From Hyaloscypha bicolor E (lineage: Eukaryota; Ascomycota; Leotiomycetes; Helotiales; Hyaloscyphaceae): a stretch of DNA of 64,000 bases. Made by a program: the position numbers and the translations under genes. Below, one piece after another: positions 37,762 to 49,700 of this stretch. The notes beneath the pieces are model-generated. The model was not told the origin of the DNA. It saw only the letters and a list, made by a program, of their open reading frames with translations, and searched no databases. The stretch's first letter is position 1; every line of letters starts with the position of its first letter. The stretch is taken from positions 310,001 to 374,000 of the forward strand of contig NW_020194619.1 of NCBI RefSeq assembly GCF_002865645.1, given 5' to 3'.

Positions 37762-38600
37762 GACTTGAGCAACCACCAATTCTCCTCTCACGCGTTGTGA
37801 GATCTTGCTTCCCCACCTTCGGACAGAACAGCACGATTATTCTCAAGGATACCAGTTGCAGAGCGAAGCTTCTTCCTCGATCTTCGATCTTAAGCTGAGC
37901 TTTGCAGAAAATTGAGCGACCACCATCTGCTCACCCGTAGTGAGATCCCTGCCTCCCCTCCTTCCTCCAACACCTACTTCTACACAACCAGCACCGCGCG
38001 ATATTCCTTACAGCAACAGCACATACAGAGATCGAGAGCCTGTCTTCGATCTTTATCGGAATACCCACTTCGTCTTTCCGCCCATCTTGTAGATGTCTTT
38101 ATCTTGATTTCCGCCCTATTCTTCGGAGATCAGACGTCTGTAAGTGTCACCTACTTGTTCCACCCAACTTTCTCACTAGAGTCGAGACGTTTATAGGTGT
38201 AATGAACTTATTCTCCGCCCATCTTTTGTTAAATAAAGTTCTTGCTTCCTTACTTTCCACCAATCTTTCTTTCTAGACTTAAGACGTTTATAAGTGTTCC
38301 CTGTTTTCCGCTAGTGTTTCTTCAGATAGACTTCACGCGTTTGCTTTCTTACTTTTCGCCAATATTTCTCTTTGAAGTTGAGACGTTTACAAGTGTAACA
38401 TACCTGTTTCCCGCCTATTTCTTTAAGTTCAGACCTTTACAAGTCTTTTGCCTTTACTTTCAGCCTGTCTTTCTTTAGAGCTGAGATCTATACCCTTTTA
38501 TCTCTAATTATATTTCCTTGGACCCCAGACGTTTACAAGAACTTACTTATTCTCCCCCAATTTTCTTTGTAGTTGACAAATTTACTTCCTTATTACCACC
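37762..38600. repeat. Degenerate tandem array with ~49-bp period
   Basis: A motif of the form (G)AGACGTTTAyAAGTGT recurs near 38131, 38183, 38281, 38379, 38430 and 38526. Spacings are about 52, 98, 98, 51 and 96, i.e. one or two units of about 49 bp. Weaker copies fill some gaps (about 38330 and 38480). Upstream, a block starting TTGAGC(A/G)ACCACCA and running through GTGAGATC at 37764 is repeated at 37912, an offset of 148, close to three units. The intervening sequence is pyrimidine-rich. This looks like an old decayed minisatellite. Confidence 0.6.
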
Positions 38601-38942
38601 CATCTCTTCCTAGTTTTCAGATTTCCCTAAGATTCATCTTGATGATTGCTCTAGGGACAATGGTCTTGTAGCTTATGTCTCACTTGCGAGTTGTGAGTTG
38701 TGACAGGGAATGGTAGCTGTAGACTTTTGCGACAAAGAAGAATGGATTTGCGATAGGTAAGAGAAAGGAGTTAAAGAGTCGTTTTGACTTATGGAGTGTA
38801 GAAGATTTTGTTCGTTTTTCTGTTTGCAAGTATAGAGTATTCCTCTTTTTCCGCTCGTCTCTTTGAGAGTGTGGATGTCCACAAGCATGGAATAGTTCTC
38901 GGTTTTACACTTATCTCTCTCGTTAGCGTCACATATCAAAAG

Positions 38943-39290
38943 GTACCAGGATATGGAGAAGCTTTGTAGACGGACAAATTGCGCGGGATTGGAGGTGCAA
39001 ATTACAGCGTGCTCTACTTGGCGGAGCTGTTTGGCCAAGTTTCTGTGGTTCCCAGAGTCAACCAGACCGAGAATCATCATTTCTTTCCCAGGCATGAAAT
39101 CGTTGACTTTTGCAAGCGGAAATAACAACCACTTTACGGCCTACTCGCCTCTCGGCAGTGCAGGGTCACCATATCTATCTTTCTCGAGAAGTGAAGGGTC
39201 CAGAACATCGCGGATAAACATAGAGTGCTTCCGTCCACCGCTCTGCTTAGCTACCACGGTTGGTACCCTGTCTCGCTCTGTTAAGGTTTA
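38943..39290 (-). pseudogene. Fragment of an unidentified protein gene with an in-frame stop
   Basis: A minus-strand frame reads as a coherent protein segment from about 39260 (VPTVVAKQSGGRKHSM) through LDPSLLEKDRYGDPALPRGE. It then hits TAG at 39143-39141 and continues in the same frame as AVKWLLFPLAKVNDFMPG, EMMILGLVDSG, LAKQLRQVEHAVICTSNP, ending near QSFS. The composition and steady frame on both sides of the stop argue for a real gene remnant. The stop is one C-to-T change away from CAG. I find no clear start or remaining exons. Function unknown. Confidence 0.6.
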
Positions 39291-39705
39291 AGAAATTGAG
39301 GCTTCTCGGATTTTAGCTATATTTAGTTTCATAGGGACGTCCGGTGCTTGCTAAATATGTTAATCCAGCACGGATTGTTTCCACCAAGCTCATTGTTGAC
39401 CTCGATGCTGCCGACTTGGGTGACTTGGACAGCATCGTGCTGGTTCAAGTCGCTCAGCCCATGGGAGAATTATGACCGTATCCTCCAGCTGGCACCAAGA
39501 GAACATGTCTCGATCAAACTTCCACATCAGCTTATAATTCTTCTAAATTGATGATTCTTCATTCTGTTTATATAAATAGTACTCCTTCACTCCCCTCTAG
39601 TTCGCCATGCGTGTATTCCCCCGTAACCAGCAGGTCATTGCCAGTGTGGTATCCGCTCGCATATACTTCACAACAAGTTGGCGTGTGTGTCAGCTCAACA
39701 TTTTT
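39291..39705. other. Intergenic spacer between two pseudogenes
   Basis: About 415 bp. No coding content recognised. Confidence 0.45.
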
Positions 39706-40400
39706 TTACCTTGGCGATATCGGATTAACTCGAATATTTCGATCAGCTAGCTCTTCACCCAGTTCTCTGGCCAAAGTATAACGGCGCCCTTGCTTGAGCA
39801 ATAATCGGCGAGGTATTGAGCTTTGCTTGCTTGGTAGGCGGTGGCCGAGGCAATCAGCACGATTGATCCATCCCTGGGCCTCATCTCGGTTTGCGCTGTA
39901 TAGAAAACACCAAGAACGTTGATAGCATAACATTTCTCCACTGACTCCGGGGTTCTCTAGAGGAAGGGGCCGACCAGGCCAGATTCCTGCGGCAGTAACA
40001 CTAGAAAATGTTAATAGAAAGGACTCTATGCAAATCTGGCCCTTCTCGTGACAAACCGTCCGTCAATACGACTGAAATATCTTACAATTCCAGCGAAAAG
40101 GGCTTTCAAGACATCAAACTTCGTGACACCAGTCCTGTAGAAGTGGAAGGAAATATCAGAGAGAGAAAGCACCATTAGAGGGGTGAGCAAATGCAGACTT
40201 GTAGATTTTGGCCTTCGCGCCGTAGTCAATCCGAGCTTCGCAAGGTGCTCGTGTGGTGTCTCCAGGACGTCAAGGATGGCAACATTTGCCACAGCTTCAG
40301 CAACAGCAAGACCAAATGCCAGCCCGATCCCACGGGCACCACCGGTAATCATGATAGCCTTTCTTTTGAGAGAAAAGAGAGACTGGACTGCACCCTTCAA
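39706..40400 (-). pseudogene. Broken short-chain dehydrogenase/reductase gene
   Basis: NAD(P)-dependent SDR remnant, of the fungal type that reduces sugars or polyols. Present on minus are the cofactor motif TGGARGIG, LDVLETPHEHL, then (in another frame) IDYGAKAKIY, then TGVTKFDVLK and IDG, VTAAGIWPG, INVLGVFYTAQ, GSIVLIASATAYQASKAQ, the active-site YCSSK, and LARELGEELADRNIRVNPISP before a stop. Two intron sites still look functional (GTCTGC...CTACAG and GTTTGT...TTCTAG). The coding frame nevertheless shifts at least three times: after EHLAKLG, near PLPLE/TPESVEK, and after GAVI. There is no ATG at the expected start in this frame, and the protein ends early. I call it a pseudogene. Confidence 0.8.
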
Positions 40401-41489
40401 GTACTTGCTATTTGATCGATCGAGATCGAAATCGAGAGCAGCGGCGGAAGTGGCTATGGCGGTGAATGTCCGATGGAATGACGATGAAAATTAAGCAGCA
40501 ACTTGAACTGGGCAAAATGAATGAAGGCGCCCGCATAAAACACGGCACAGTATTTCCTCGACGATCTGTTGGCACCAATAGAGGCATCCGGAAATAGTTC
40601 GCAGGCAAGGGGTTCGCCTAAATTCGCTTAAATTTACCTTGCGTCAGGGGTTGTAATCCAGTTTCCATGCATCTATCCATGATGACAAAGCTATCTTAAA
40701 GAACTATTTTTGTAAATTCAAACGCAATTGCATAAAAAACGCAGAGGCACACTCGGGTCCTTTAGCCTTTCCTATGAGATTGAGAAATTCGCTCGCTTCC
40801 ACGCTCACAATGACACACGCTTGGTGTTAACATTTACGTCATAAAGATTGTGTATCGTGGACTAGTTATCTCAAAACTAGGCATGCCCTTGTCAAATATT
40901 TCCGTGATCTCAAGGAAGTTACCTATTGAATTACTACCCAAAGTTTGAATGTATAGCAGCTGGAATAAAGACAAGGTAAAAACTTTCTCCTGGTCTCATC
41001 ACCGAAACAACAGCCTCGTTATCCAGATGGGGTTCTTTGTTAAATTTACTTAAGGGGCTCGGATATTAGCGTCTCTCAGCCTTCCTATTTGAAAAAAGTC
41101 AATAGAAGCGGCTTCTTTTTGCCCTCTTTCTTATCGATATCTTCTTCCGCTATGTCACTTCTTGAAATTTCCCTTCTCCAGAAAATTTCTTCTCGCACCC
41201 AGAACGACTACGCAGCCTCATAAATGTCTTCTTGTCTAAAGAGCTCTTAAGTGCATCAACGAATCTCCACAGGTACCGGAGATCTGTTGCTGCCTGCAAG
41301 GTTTACCAGAAAAACGATCTCGCCGTCGCCGGGTATTGCCCTTGCAGATCCCCACATTCATCGTGCAACTGCTGTTCCGTCTCAGCTCTCCTATTACAAC
41401 GATCTTGCTACCACCTCTGCCGTTGCACTTGTGTCGCTATCGCCGTGACAAGCACACTATCACACCCTCATATCCCTCTCACCATTAAG
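40401..41489. other. Upstream region of the Cys-containing protein gene
   Basis: About 1.1 kb, pyrimidine-rich in its second half (41090-41480), consistent with a long fungal leader. No separate gene recognised. Confidence 0.45.
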
Positions 41490-42699
41490 ATGTGCCTCGC
41501 TGTCACCCAGAACTTTAACGGCTGCAACTGCACCATTACCCGATATCTGATCTGCGAAGACCGTACGTACACTTGTGTCCTAGAGTCGTTCTTATATTTC
41601 TTTTCTTGGAAACGCAACGCCCCAGTCTCATAATACCAAATCCCGAGACACTGCTGTCTGGACTCTACCGCCTCACTATTACCATAACCGACCTCGCCCC
41701 CTTGTTATCTGAACTGCTTTTTCTTCTTCATCCTTATTTTTACTTCAAGCAATGAGACACCCTTATCCAATGTACAAAGGAGTGCTTATTCCGCTTATAA
41801 CTATTAGATCGAAAGGCTTATCGGGTCTTGGTCAAGCCGCATTAGTTTCGCTATAATCTATTTCCTTCGCTCCGGAAAACAAGCCAGCTCCGCTCCTGTC
41901 TTCTAGATGACGGGAAGTCAATGTCGGATATCTGACAGAGTAGTGTCATTTCTCGTGTTGCTTCGGTTCCAACCTTCTATCTGCTTTAGATGACAAGAAG
42001 TGACAGGCTGGTACTTTCCCAAGCTCGTCAATTTCGAGTTGATCTTTCCTTCTAACTGCTCTATCCTTCGAGATTATTTTCACACGCGATAGAGACAATG
42101 ACATATATCGCTCGCATATTTCTCTTTGACTTCAGATAGCGGGAGGTCTCCTTCTGGTTTAGCTCTGATTTCTCCGAAGCACTGACACTAACCATTACCT
42201 AGACGTTAACCATACTCGCAAGCAGATCGACAACAAGCCATGCTCTAAAGCCAAGAGCCGATTCGTTGAGATGGAGGGTGGTGGGTGTGGCTTTGGCAGT
42301 GCATGTGAGGAACGAGAGAAGGAGGTCTGGGTTTTCGACCACTTCACTCCCGACCAGGCCGATTTCACATTCCTCGAACTGCCTCGCAAGGCTCTCAGTA
42401 CCAGCGTTCGCCCCAAGTGCTTGGAGAAAGGTCGCTTCACAAAGCACCATGACTGTGGCATTGGCAAGACCGTGAATGTCCCCTGGCGTCATGTTGACGG
42501 GGTAGGTAGCCGTCAGACCGATTCAGAAGCAAGAGGCTAATTTATGCAGGATGGCAACCCGATCAAGGAAGTGGCGGAGGGTGTCAAGAAGGAAGAAATG
42601 GAGGGTGTCAAGATGGAAGAAGAGGAGCAGGGCATGGAGGGAATACCAGCCAATGAGGACATCGATGTTGAGATGGCAAATCTTGATATCAAGCAATAG
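41490..42699 (+). CDS. Small Cys-containing fungal protein with acidic C-terminus
   Basis: Three exons: 41490-41562, 42203-42501 and 42550-42699, totalling 522 nt and 173 residues. The first intron is 640 bp (GTACGT...ACCTAG), unusually long here. The second is 48 bp. The protein begins MCLAVTQNFNGCNCTI, then LICEDHVNHTRKQIDNKPCSK, a Gly/Cys turn (GGGCGFGSACEE), and two further cysteines (KCLEKGRF, HDCGIG). It has no signal peptide, so the paired Cys/His may bind metal inside the cell. The tail repeats a (E)GVKKEEMEGVKMEEEE-type motif and is strongly acidic. Small fungal proteins starting MC with spaced Cys/His are common and mostly unstudied. I know no function. The long intron could hide another small exon. 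Confidence 0.65.
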
Positions 42700-43107
42700 A
42701 GTATTTGTGAAGCACTACATACATGGGGACGATGAGAAGTGTGGTAGTTTGGCGGGTATGGGCATCTGAACATTGTGTGCCTTGAGATAATTGAGCCTTC
42801 TGGTGCCTTGATACCCCAAATCTCAACGTATTGCTTGAAACCAGAACTATCAAAGCCAATTCCGAGAAACATCCAATCAGATTGGCATTAGATCAAGCCT
42901 ACACTATTTCACAAGCCAAAACCATGTGCGGGCCATCCCACTTTTGCTAACTTAGTCAGATAACAGAAACCTTATGGTACAAGCGTACAGTCGTACATAA
43001 AGTCTTTTCAATTTTTCCGGTAAACCATTCCTAGGCATCGATTTCATCTTCATCTTGGATCCCGCAGCCCCCGTTTACCCCTGAATCACGTGATACAATC
43101 AACAAAC
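42700..43107. other. Intergenic region
   Basis: About 400 bp between two plus-strand genes. No coding or repeat content recognised. Confidence 0.5.
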
Positions 43108-44254
43108 ATGTCAAATAAAACTAATGTCCTCCTTGTGGGTAGCGGTGGGGTTGGCACATTGGCGGCGTACAACCTCGAAATCGGCGGTTTAGCATCAGTG
43201 ACTTCGGTGTTGAGATCAAATCATGATGCTGTGTCACAGAACGGTTTTACCATTACCTCACTTGATCATGGCTATGTGAAAGGATGGAAGCCCTCCACCA
43301 GTAAGGAACCCTCAATCTTGATGAGACCTGCTTATTTTCTTCCCAGTTCGCAACTCAGTGCCAGATGTGGGTAAGGAATGTCTCAGGCCATTCGATTTTA
43401 TCGTCGTCACTACCAAGAATATTGCCGATGTCTCTCCCACGGTTACAGAGACTATTGCACCAGCAGTAACAGCAGGACACACTACCATCGTGCTTCTTCA
43501 GAATGGCTTGAATATTGAGAAACCGCTTCTTGTTGCATTCCCGATGAATCCAGTCCTTTCAGGTGTTTCGCTCATCGGAGCAACCGAGACATCACCAGGA
43601 GTGATCTTGCACGACGACCGAGACCGCCTCATCATCGGCGCCTTCACGAATCCTAACCTCCCACTTTCCACTTCCATCACATCAGCACAAATGTTCGTCC
43701 AGCTTTACTCGGCATCAGAGAAAGTTTCCTGCACATACAACGAGAACGTCGGCTTCGTCCGCTGGAGGAAGCTAGTGTACAACGCATGCTACAACTCAGC
43801 TTGCGCTATCACACACATGGACACTTCCAGAATGAGGATATTGAAGTACCCAATCGATGATGTGGTGAGACCTTTGATGCTTGAGATTGTAGCTATTGCG
43901 AAAGCGGCTGGTCATGTATTGCCGGAGAGTATTGTAGAGGATATGATAAACTGTGATCCGGAGGACACTTATTTCAAGCCGAGTATGCAGCAGGATATTG
44001 AGAAGGTATCTTTCCCTTCTGGTTATTTGATTTTGTAGGGGTGAGAAGAGGTCTAATTGCGAGCCAAATAGGGGAATTTTATGGAATTCGAGAACATCGT
44101 CGGTGAGCCTCTGAGAGAAGCAGAGAAGCTGGCTGTCCCGGCCCCGAACTTAAAGATGGTATATGGACTGTTGAAGATTCTGCAGACGAATATCAAGGAG
44201 GCTAAGGGGCTTGTGAGCTTTCCGACAGGCCCGATCCTACTAGACCAATTCTAG
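43108..44254 (+). CDS. Ketopantoate reductase family protein (PanE/ApbA-like)
   Basis: NADPH-dependent reductase of the ApbA/PanE fold. The classical member reduces 2-dehydropantoate to pantoate, but many fungal paralogues act on other substrates. Three exons: 43108-43300, 43347-44005 and 44072-44254, totalling 1,035 nt and 344 residues. The N-terminal Rossmann motif is VLLVGSGGVGTLAAYNL. A second strand follows with FIVVTTK, and the substrate-domain entry VLLQNGLNIE carries the Asn expected in the active site. The C-terminal helical domain includes RWRKLVYNACYN (Lys and Asn positions typical of the family) and ends in the EFENIVGEPLREA segment. A shorter acceptor inside the second intron was rejected because it would leave only 33 bp. 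Convergent with the oxidase gene, 131 bp away. Confidence 0.9.
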
Positions 44255-44385
44255 GAATGGTTTATGGAAGTGCTGGTCCTACCTAGGTACTAGGCGACTG
44301 CCAGTTCTGCTTGATGTATCGAAGTTACGCAGATCTTAATTGAAAGAAATCTTTATCAATCGAAAGTTGATATCAGTGATCTGAT

Positions 44386-45917
44386 TTAGAGTTTGGCTAA
44401 AATCCCGTCAGGCATCAGAATAGAGAGATGAGTCCTCGAGATATCTTTTACTGTCTTGCATCTGGAATTCTTTTAGCTCAAAAAGCCTGTTAAGTCAGAA
44501 AAGGAGGTTCATCACGCACCCAGCTAACGCCATGGTGGTCTGAAACTCATCCATCAGCAATTTAATTGCCAAATCGACTCCCGCCTCGCCATTATGCTGT
44601 CTTCTGTCAGCAAGTCACACAGGAATGCTACAAGACAATACGCACAGCCAGCCCCCAAATGGGCACCCTTCCCACGAAACAGAAGCAAGCTCCAAGAGCA
44701 AGTGCTTTGAATATATCAGTGCCTCTCCTAATCCCACCATCGATAGCAATGGGAATCTTCCCAGCTGCAACAGGAGCACATTCTCTCAATGCATCGAGAG
44801 TTGCTGGCGCACTGTCCAGTTGTCTTCCTCCGTGGTTGGAGATAATGACACCATCAAGACCGTGTTGGATTGCCAGTCTGACATCTTCAGGTGTATAAAC
44901 TTCCAAAAAATTATATCAGTTTAAAGCCCAGAGATACGGAAAGGGCAGACCTACCACCTTTGACCCAAATTGGTAATTTTGTGTTACTTCTCAGCCAAGG
45001 AATGACGGTTTCCCAATCTGGAGTTGTATCTTCCTCATTATTAGCTTGGTGGGATTCTTTGCCGTTTCTGAGATATCTCACCGTAATTCAGGCCATCATC
45101 ACTTGCTTCAACAGACGCTGCATTGGTCTTGGATTCGATGTTGGGGAAAGTTATACCTTCTGGAATGTTGAAGGAGTTCCGGTGCTCATTTATTCTTTTC
45201 CCCAGTACCACACCATCGACCGTCAGGAGGATTGCTTTGAACCCGCTCTCTGTGTGTCTATCAGTAAAACGTCAGAGAGTTCCTAACAACAGGAGGAACC
45301 CGTACTTTCAGCACGTTTCACCATCTTCAATGCGATGTTCCTGTCCTTCAGGAGGGTGACTTGAAAACCATAAGGATTCCCTTTCCCCTCGGCGATCACA
45401 TCCTCCATCGGAGTCGTGGACCAAGCTGAAAGACCCATCGCAATGCCATTATTAGCAGCCGCACGAGAAGTGGCTACTTCCCCATCTGGATGAGCTAATT
45501 TGTGCATGGCTGCTGGAGCAAACCCCAATGGGAAAGAAACCTGGAGAAGCGTCAGTGCAGACATTCTGGAAGAATGGGAAGGTGTAACCTTTGTGCCGAA
45601 AATGGTAGTCGACATATCAATTATAGAGACATTGACGAGAATTCGAGGTCGGAGCTTATAGCGATTGTAAGCTTCCTCGTTATCTCGGAGGCTGGAAAAG
45701 CGTTAGCCATGAGCTAAGGATGGAAGAAGGCCATAAACGGACGTTATCATGTCCATAGATCCCTCGTTGAAGTATTCTGCTCTCTGTCAATAAGTATTGT
45801 TGCAATGCTGACATAAAACCTACCGCTGTACATCTTGGGCAAGATCTTGGATGCAGATTCCTGCAGATCACGGATTGTGAGTATACGAGGATCGAGAGCA
45901 GCATGGCGATTTGCCAT
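44386..45917 (-). CDS. FMN-dependent 2-hydroxyacid oxidase/dehydrogenase
   Basis: Flavoenzyme of the glycolate oxidase/lactate oxidase family that oxidises L-2-hydroxy acids to 2-keto acids. Nine exons on minus: 45917-45824, 45779-45743, 45691-45589, 45540-45306, 45249-45082, 45029-44955, 44899-44646, 44596-44520 and 44461-44386. They total 1,119 nt and 372 residues, the usual family size. The 48-bp fourth-exon acceptor removes an in-frame insert between GTK and VSFPLGF. Motifs include YFNEGSMD, the FMN site FPLGFAPAAMHKLAHPDGE, VTLLKDR, the catalytic SNHGGRQLD (His260, Arg263) and the phosphate site IDGGIRRGTD. It ends GCKTVKDISRTHLSIL. There is no cytochrome b5 domain, so it is not flavocytochrome b2. 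The terminal KL is not a clean SKL peroxisomal signal (it reads AKL, a possible variant). The 44-bp first intron is the least certain junction. Confidence 0.9.
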
Positions 45918-46690
45918 CTTGTACGTCAAGTAAAGCAGGATGTTGAAGAAGACTTAAAATAGGAAAAAGTTGAAATTCTCTTCGAAGTCAATAGTTAAAA
46001 TTAGAATAACAAAACAAACATGTTTCAAGAAGCGGGATTGAGCTTATCCGATCGTTGTACAACCCTTGGTTGATGTCAGGATAAAGTTCAGAAGGTGTCG
46101 GCCAGCAATCCTGTTCCCTGTGCTAGCTCCCGCTGAATAACAACTCAATCATGTTCCAGCAAAGATACAATAGTGGGGGGAGGAGAGGAACTTGTTGGCC
46201 CCACGAATATATGCTGTCACTTGACGCCGTCCTACCAACCTCATGCAGGATACTTCAACGAACCAGTCCCATCAAGCTCAGCTATTCGCAATTTATGGTT
46301 CTGATTGGTGCCACAAGAGTATCAAAGCCCGAAAGTGGGATGAGGAACCTCGTTATGACTTTCCGATTTCGGAATACTGTGCGATCATCGCGAAGTCCTG
46401 GGGGATAGTGTGGAGGTACACGGAGGGAGATCATTGCTATCTTTTGTTCTTCTGAAGCGAAGTTTTCGATACTTAGATCTGGAAAAGGGGTGGCTGGAAA
46501 ACACGTGACCATGGGTTTCCTTGGCGTCTTGTCGGCCCATATTTTCTTTTTCTTCTTCTAAGCCGGCAATCATGCACCAACCAGATCCATCACGGTTTCG
46601 CATTAAGTTGATGTTTTATCATTCTGCAAGGACAGGTTTGAAAAGTTGTAGGCCTTGGTTCAGTTCCCGTTCTCGGCAGGTATGGCTGTT
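45918..46690. other. Intergenic region up to the left inverted repeat
   Basis: About 770 bp of normal base composition. It contains the oxidase promoter. Short frames here lack recognisable content. Confidence 0.45.
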
Positions 46691-46764
46691 GTACTGAGGC
46701 CCACAGCTAGCTAGCGGACAAATCCGAGAAGCGAAAAGTGATTTTCTGATTTTCTGATTTTCGC
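46691..46764 (+). repeat. Left terminal inverted repeat
   Basis: 74 bp matching the reverse complement of 62467-62540 at 69 positions. Mismatches cluster at positions 12-14 and 18-19 of the repeat. The outer end reads GTACTGAGGCC. The inner end is three tandem TGATTTTC units followed by GC. Weaker similarity (GCGCCC then a C-rich run) continues inward for about 25 bp. Confidence 0.85.
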
Positions 46765-49700
46765 ACTAGCGCCCCGCACACCCCCCTCCTCCCCAAGGCA
46801 GAATTCCTAATTAGGGGTATAGTACCCATACGTGACTTTCGGCTTAGATAACGCAATAATAGTAAGGCTGCTTGCTTGTCTAATTAACGAAGTGAGAGCC
46901 CATACTACCGTATGAAATCGTGCCAAAATTAGGCCGGGTAATATAATATAAAATTAAGTATTTATTACAAATTACTATAGTCAGGTAACTATAGGCTATA
47001 AGCCCTTCTAGGATAATGCTATTAATAGGGTCTAATAACTTCCTTAATATTCCCGAGATTAGAAATAAGAAAATTATTAAAATAACTAAGAAGCCGGCTA
47101 ATTACTTTTTTTTAGTAATTAATTAATAAAATTATATAGGAATAATATTACTCGAGTTTTTTAGTACTTATATTACTAAAAAGTATATTATAATAGTAAA
47201 GTATACCCTAAACTTAATTCCTATTAAAATAACTTAGTAGATTTTATTAAAATAATACTATAACTTTTAATAAATCTATTACTATATTATAAAGCTATTA
47301 CTAAATAGATTTATATAAATATTAATTAAAAAGAAATTATAAATAGATTAAAAGATTTATATAAAATCTTAGTTAATTTATATATAGTCTAATAGTAACT
47401 ATAAAAATAAAATATCCAAATATATACTTAAATAGTAAATATATCTTTCCTTTATATATAGATTATAATCCTATATTATCTGGGAGATATAAATAAGGAA
47501 ATACTTGAGAATCTTAAAAATTATAATTATATAGCTTTAATTACTAGAATTATTTATATATATAAGAAGCTTAGTCTTATTTACTATATAACTATAATAA
47601 ATAGGCAAGTAGTAAATAAGTAACTATTTATAATACTATAGAATAAGCTAAATAATAGATAGGTTATAAGTTATAAATAGTAGTATTTATATATATACTT
47701 CTATTAATAAGGTTTACTAGTAACCCGGTTAGTCTTTCTATACTTTACTATTTTGCCCTAGCTTAGAAGATTAGGGCCTTATTTACTAATATATTTTATT
47801 ATTTATAGAAAGAGCTTATATATAATATTATAATTCCTAGATCCCGAGGTAATTATATTATAAATATAATAGATATAGTCTAAAAAGGAAGAATATATTA
47901 TATCTGGGCCGGACTAGATTTAGTTAATTAATAAATATAATAAGCTATTATTATTTGGGATCGAGATATATATTTATATTAATACTTATTTATATAATAT
48001 TATCTAAATATATATTAAAATCTCTAATTAGATTATTTATTTAATTATATAGTAATATTTTCAGATTTATATTCAAATAAGCTATTACCTTTACTTTTTT
48101 AGGGCTAATTAAGGCTCTAAACTTTTTCTTATTACTAAAATATATTTTATATTCTTATAAATAGCTAATTTATTAGTTATATATATAGAGAACTATTTTA
48201 TTTCTAGGAAAAGTATTAAGAATTAGTAGGTTAAATTCTAGTAGTAAAAGCTTTAGAAAAGCTAGCTATACCAGTAGTATATAAGTAATTCTATTTCCCT
48301 ATATCTGTCTCTTATTCTTTCTATTATTAGGAGAAAGTATTAGGTACTAATAATTATATTACTTTTTATTAAGGCTATTAGATCTAGTATTATAATACCG
48401 GATTATATAACTAATTCTAATTAGTATATATAGAACTACTTTTAGGAACTGGCCTATACCGGGAATTATAATTACTAATATTTATAGGACCGGATTATTT
48501 TACTAGTATTTTATATATAGCGGATCTAAAACGAGGTATATAGATTTATAAACTTATAGAATATTTATAGGATTAAAAAAGACAGATCTAGACCTAATAT
48601 AATAGCCGGTAAGCTATTTAGACTATATATAAGGCCCCTAAATAAGGTATAGTACTAGAATTATCCTATAGATATAAAGCTTTATAATATAATTCTTAAT
48701 AATTATTTAGTTTAAAATAAGTAATATAACCTTATATAGCTTTATATAAATAGTTTACTTATATACTAATATAGATATTAATAAGTTTCTATTAAAAGAA
48801 ATACTAGAGTAGTACTATTAGAAGCTTATATCTTATAATATAAATATAGCTAATATTTATATAGAAAATACTAATAGAAATAATAACTAACTATATATTT
48901 AAGCTTATTACTAGCTCTAATATATAGTCCGGATATATATAGCCTCAGGGCAGCTACTAATATTAGAAGAATCCGAGAAGCTAACTAGTAGATATAATAC
49001 TATTATTATACGGAATGGAATTCTTAAATAAGTTATTCTAATAAATATAGAATATATAAATAATATATAGGCCGGAAGAATACCCGTATAGTTCCTAATA
49101 GTCTAGGACTTTACTTAGAAATAGCCCTTTATTAGTAATACTTCTAATAATATAGGGTAATTAAATAAGCTAGTTATAAAGTAACTAGATATATTAAAAT
49201 AAATATTATTTATTATTAAATATATTATTTTCGAAATCTCCTTTTTATTTTTAAGAGTAATACTAATAGAATTATTAAGTTTATTTATTATATAAATATT
49301 CTATATTCTTAAATTCTTATTTCTTAAAATAGTACTACTATTTCTTAAAACCTGCCCTAATACTATATATCCTATAGCTAAATACTAGTATAGTAATATC
49401 TAATATTACAAGTTCTATTAATCTACTAATAATAAATATAATATAGAAGCCGCCGCTTTACTTATCTAGAATAGTAATACTAATAAACTTAAATCTTATA
49501 GTTCTGAAATTCCGTTTATATCTGTTTTCTTTTTTATATCTGGGATACTTTAAATCCCTAGCTTTTCTTAATATTCTTATCCTATATCTTTTTTTCTAGA
49601 AATATTTACTATATCTATTTCTCTAATTACTATTATTATATAGCCGCCAGGTACTAGTTCTGCTCTATTTCAGGCTTCTCCTATTCTAATAGCCTTATAA

